A DNA stretch of 5,293 nt from Bacteroidales bacterium (lineage in GTDB: Bacteria; Bacteroidota; Bacteroidia; Bacteroidales; ML635J-15), in assembly GCA_017997855.1 (NCBI GenBank), contig JAGOEF010000143.1, positions 1-5,293 of the forward strand, in the 5' to 3' direction. Below the pieces are notes generated by a model. That model had not been told where the DNA came from. It saw only the letters and a list, made by a program, of their open reading frames with translations, and searched no databases. Shown here in pieces: positions 4,976 to 5,293 of the stretch (its first letter is position 1; every line of letters starts with the position of its first letter). The position numbers and the translations under genes are program-made.

Positions 4976-5293
4976 TGCCTCCTGTTTCCAAAACAGTCTT
5001 TGTTTGTCAGCAATGTGCCTATAAATCACCCAAATGGATTGGGAAATGTCCGTCGTGCGGTGCATGGAATAGTTTTTCCGAAGAAATTGTACTTAAAAAA
5101 ACTGACCCACATCAGCATTCGGGTAACATTACCGATAGTGAATTGATTGACCTTGCTGATGTAAATCCGTTAGATTGCGAAAGAATCATTCTTCCCTTTG
5201 TGGAGTTTAACCGCGTGCTAGGCGGAGGTCTGGTTAAAGGGTCCGTGTTGTTGCTGGGTGGTGAACCGGGCGTAGGTAAATCGACTCTTACGC
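4975..5293 (+). CDS. radA: DNA repair protein RadA (Sms), N-terminal part
   Basis: RadA is a RecA-like ATPase and DNA helicase that helps process recombination intermediates by extending branch migration, in the cytoplasm. The 106 visible codons show the N-terminal zinc finger Cys11-x2-Cys14 ... Cys25-x2-Cys28 in the characteristic context FVCQQCAYKSPKWIGKCPSC, then a linker, then FNRVLGGGLVKGS (78-90) and the Walker A motif GGEPGVGKST (95-104). The window ends just after Walker A. A complete RadA is about 450 residues, so Walker B, the RadA-specific KNRFG motif and the Lon-like C-terminal domain are outside. The ATG at 4975 shares its A with the TAA of the lipoprotein gene and places the zinc finger at the usual distance from the N-terminus. 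Expression probably depends on the promoter at 4490-4522 and on coupling to the lipoprotein gene. Confidence 0.97.
   Translation, partial: MPPVSKTVFVCQQCAYKSPKWIGKCPSCGAWNSFSEEIVLKKTDPHQHSGNITDSELIDLADVNPLDCERIILPFVEFNRVLGGGLVKGSVLLLGGEPGVGKSTLT

Noticed and set aside
1..5293. A mobile element, CRISPR array, defence system or structured RNA
   Set aside because: The window is densely packed with housekeeping genes. I saw no transposase, integrase, regularly spaced repeats, attachment-site repeats or long non-coding stretch that could hold one.

Overview
The window looks like a chromosomal housekeeping region from a member of the Bacteroidota, most likely the Bacteroidales or a near relative. 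Four things point there: a DUF4270 lipoprotein, a stand-alone half-length 'glycogen/starch synthase' of the kind found in that phylum, several promoters of the Bacteroidota form (TTTG, about 19-23 bases, then TAnnTTTG), and start codons with little or no Shine-Dalgarno sequence. Composition is moderately AT-rich. The species cannot be named from this sequence.

Left half, minus strand (about 2672 down to 1): one probable operon reading leftward. It runs from a promoter at 2642-2672 through a GT5-like N-terminal-domain protein (1800-2606) and a DUF4270 lipoprotein (518-1792) to the start of glmS (1-511, cut by the window edge). The genes are 7 and 6 bases apart. GlmS supplies glucosamine-6-phosphate for peptidoglycan and lipopolysaccharide, so the operon probably has an envelope role rather than a glycogen role.

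Middle (2607-2765): a 159-base AT-rich divergent intergenic region with a promoter for each side and a short inverted repeat between them.

Right half, plus strand: panC (2766-3614) and panD (3651-4001) make pantothenate, the coenzyme A precursor. PanD makes beta-alanine and PanC joins it to pantoate. A stand-alone heptose-1-phosphate adenylyltransferase of the RfaE2/HldC type (4001-4483) overlaps panD by one base. A second promoter (4490-4522) then drives a small AT-rich lipoprotein with a lipocalin-like look (4550-4975). The start of radA (4975-5293, cut by the window edge) overlaps that lipoprotein gene by one base. A further candidate promoter lies at the panC/panD junction.

I found no mobile element, CRISPR array, tRNA, rRNA, riboswitch or obvious new system. 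The features most worth a second look are the half-length GT5-like protein that lacks the sugar-nucleotide-binding motif and C-terminal domain yet is linked to glmS, its DUF4270 partner, and the low-GC lipoprotein coupled to radA.
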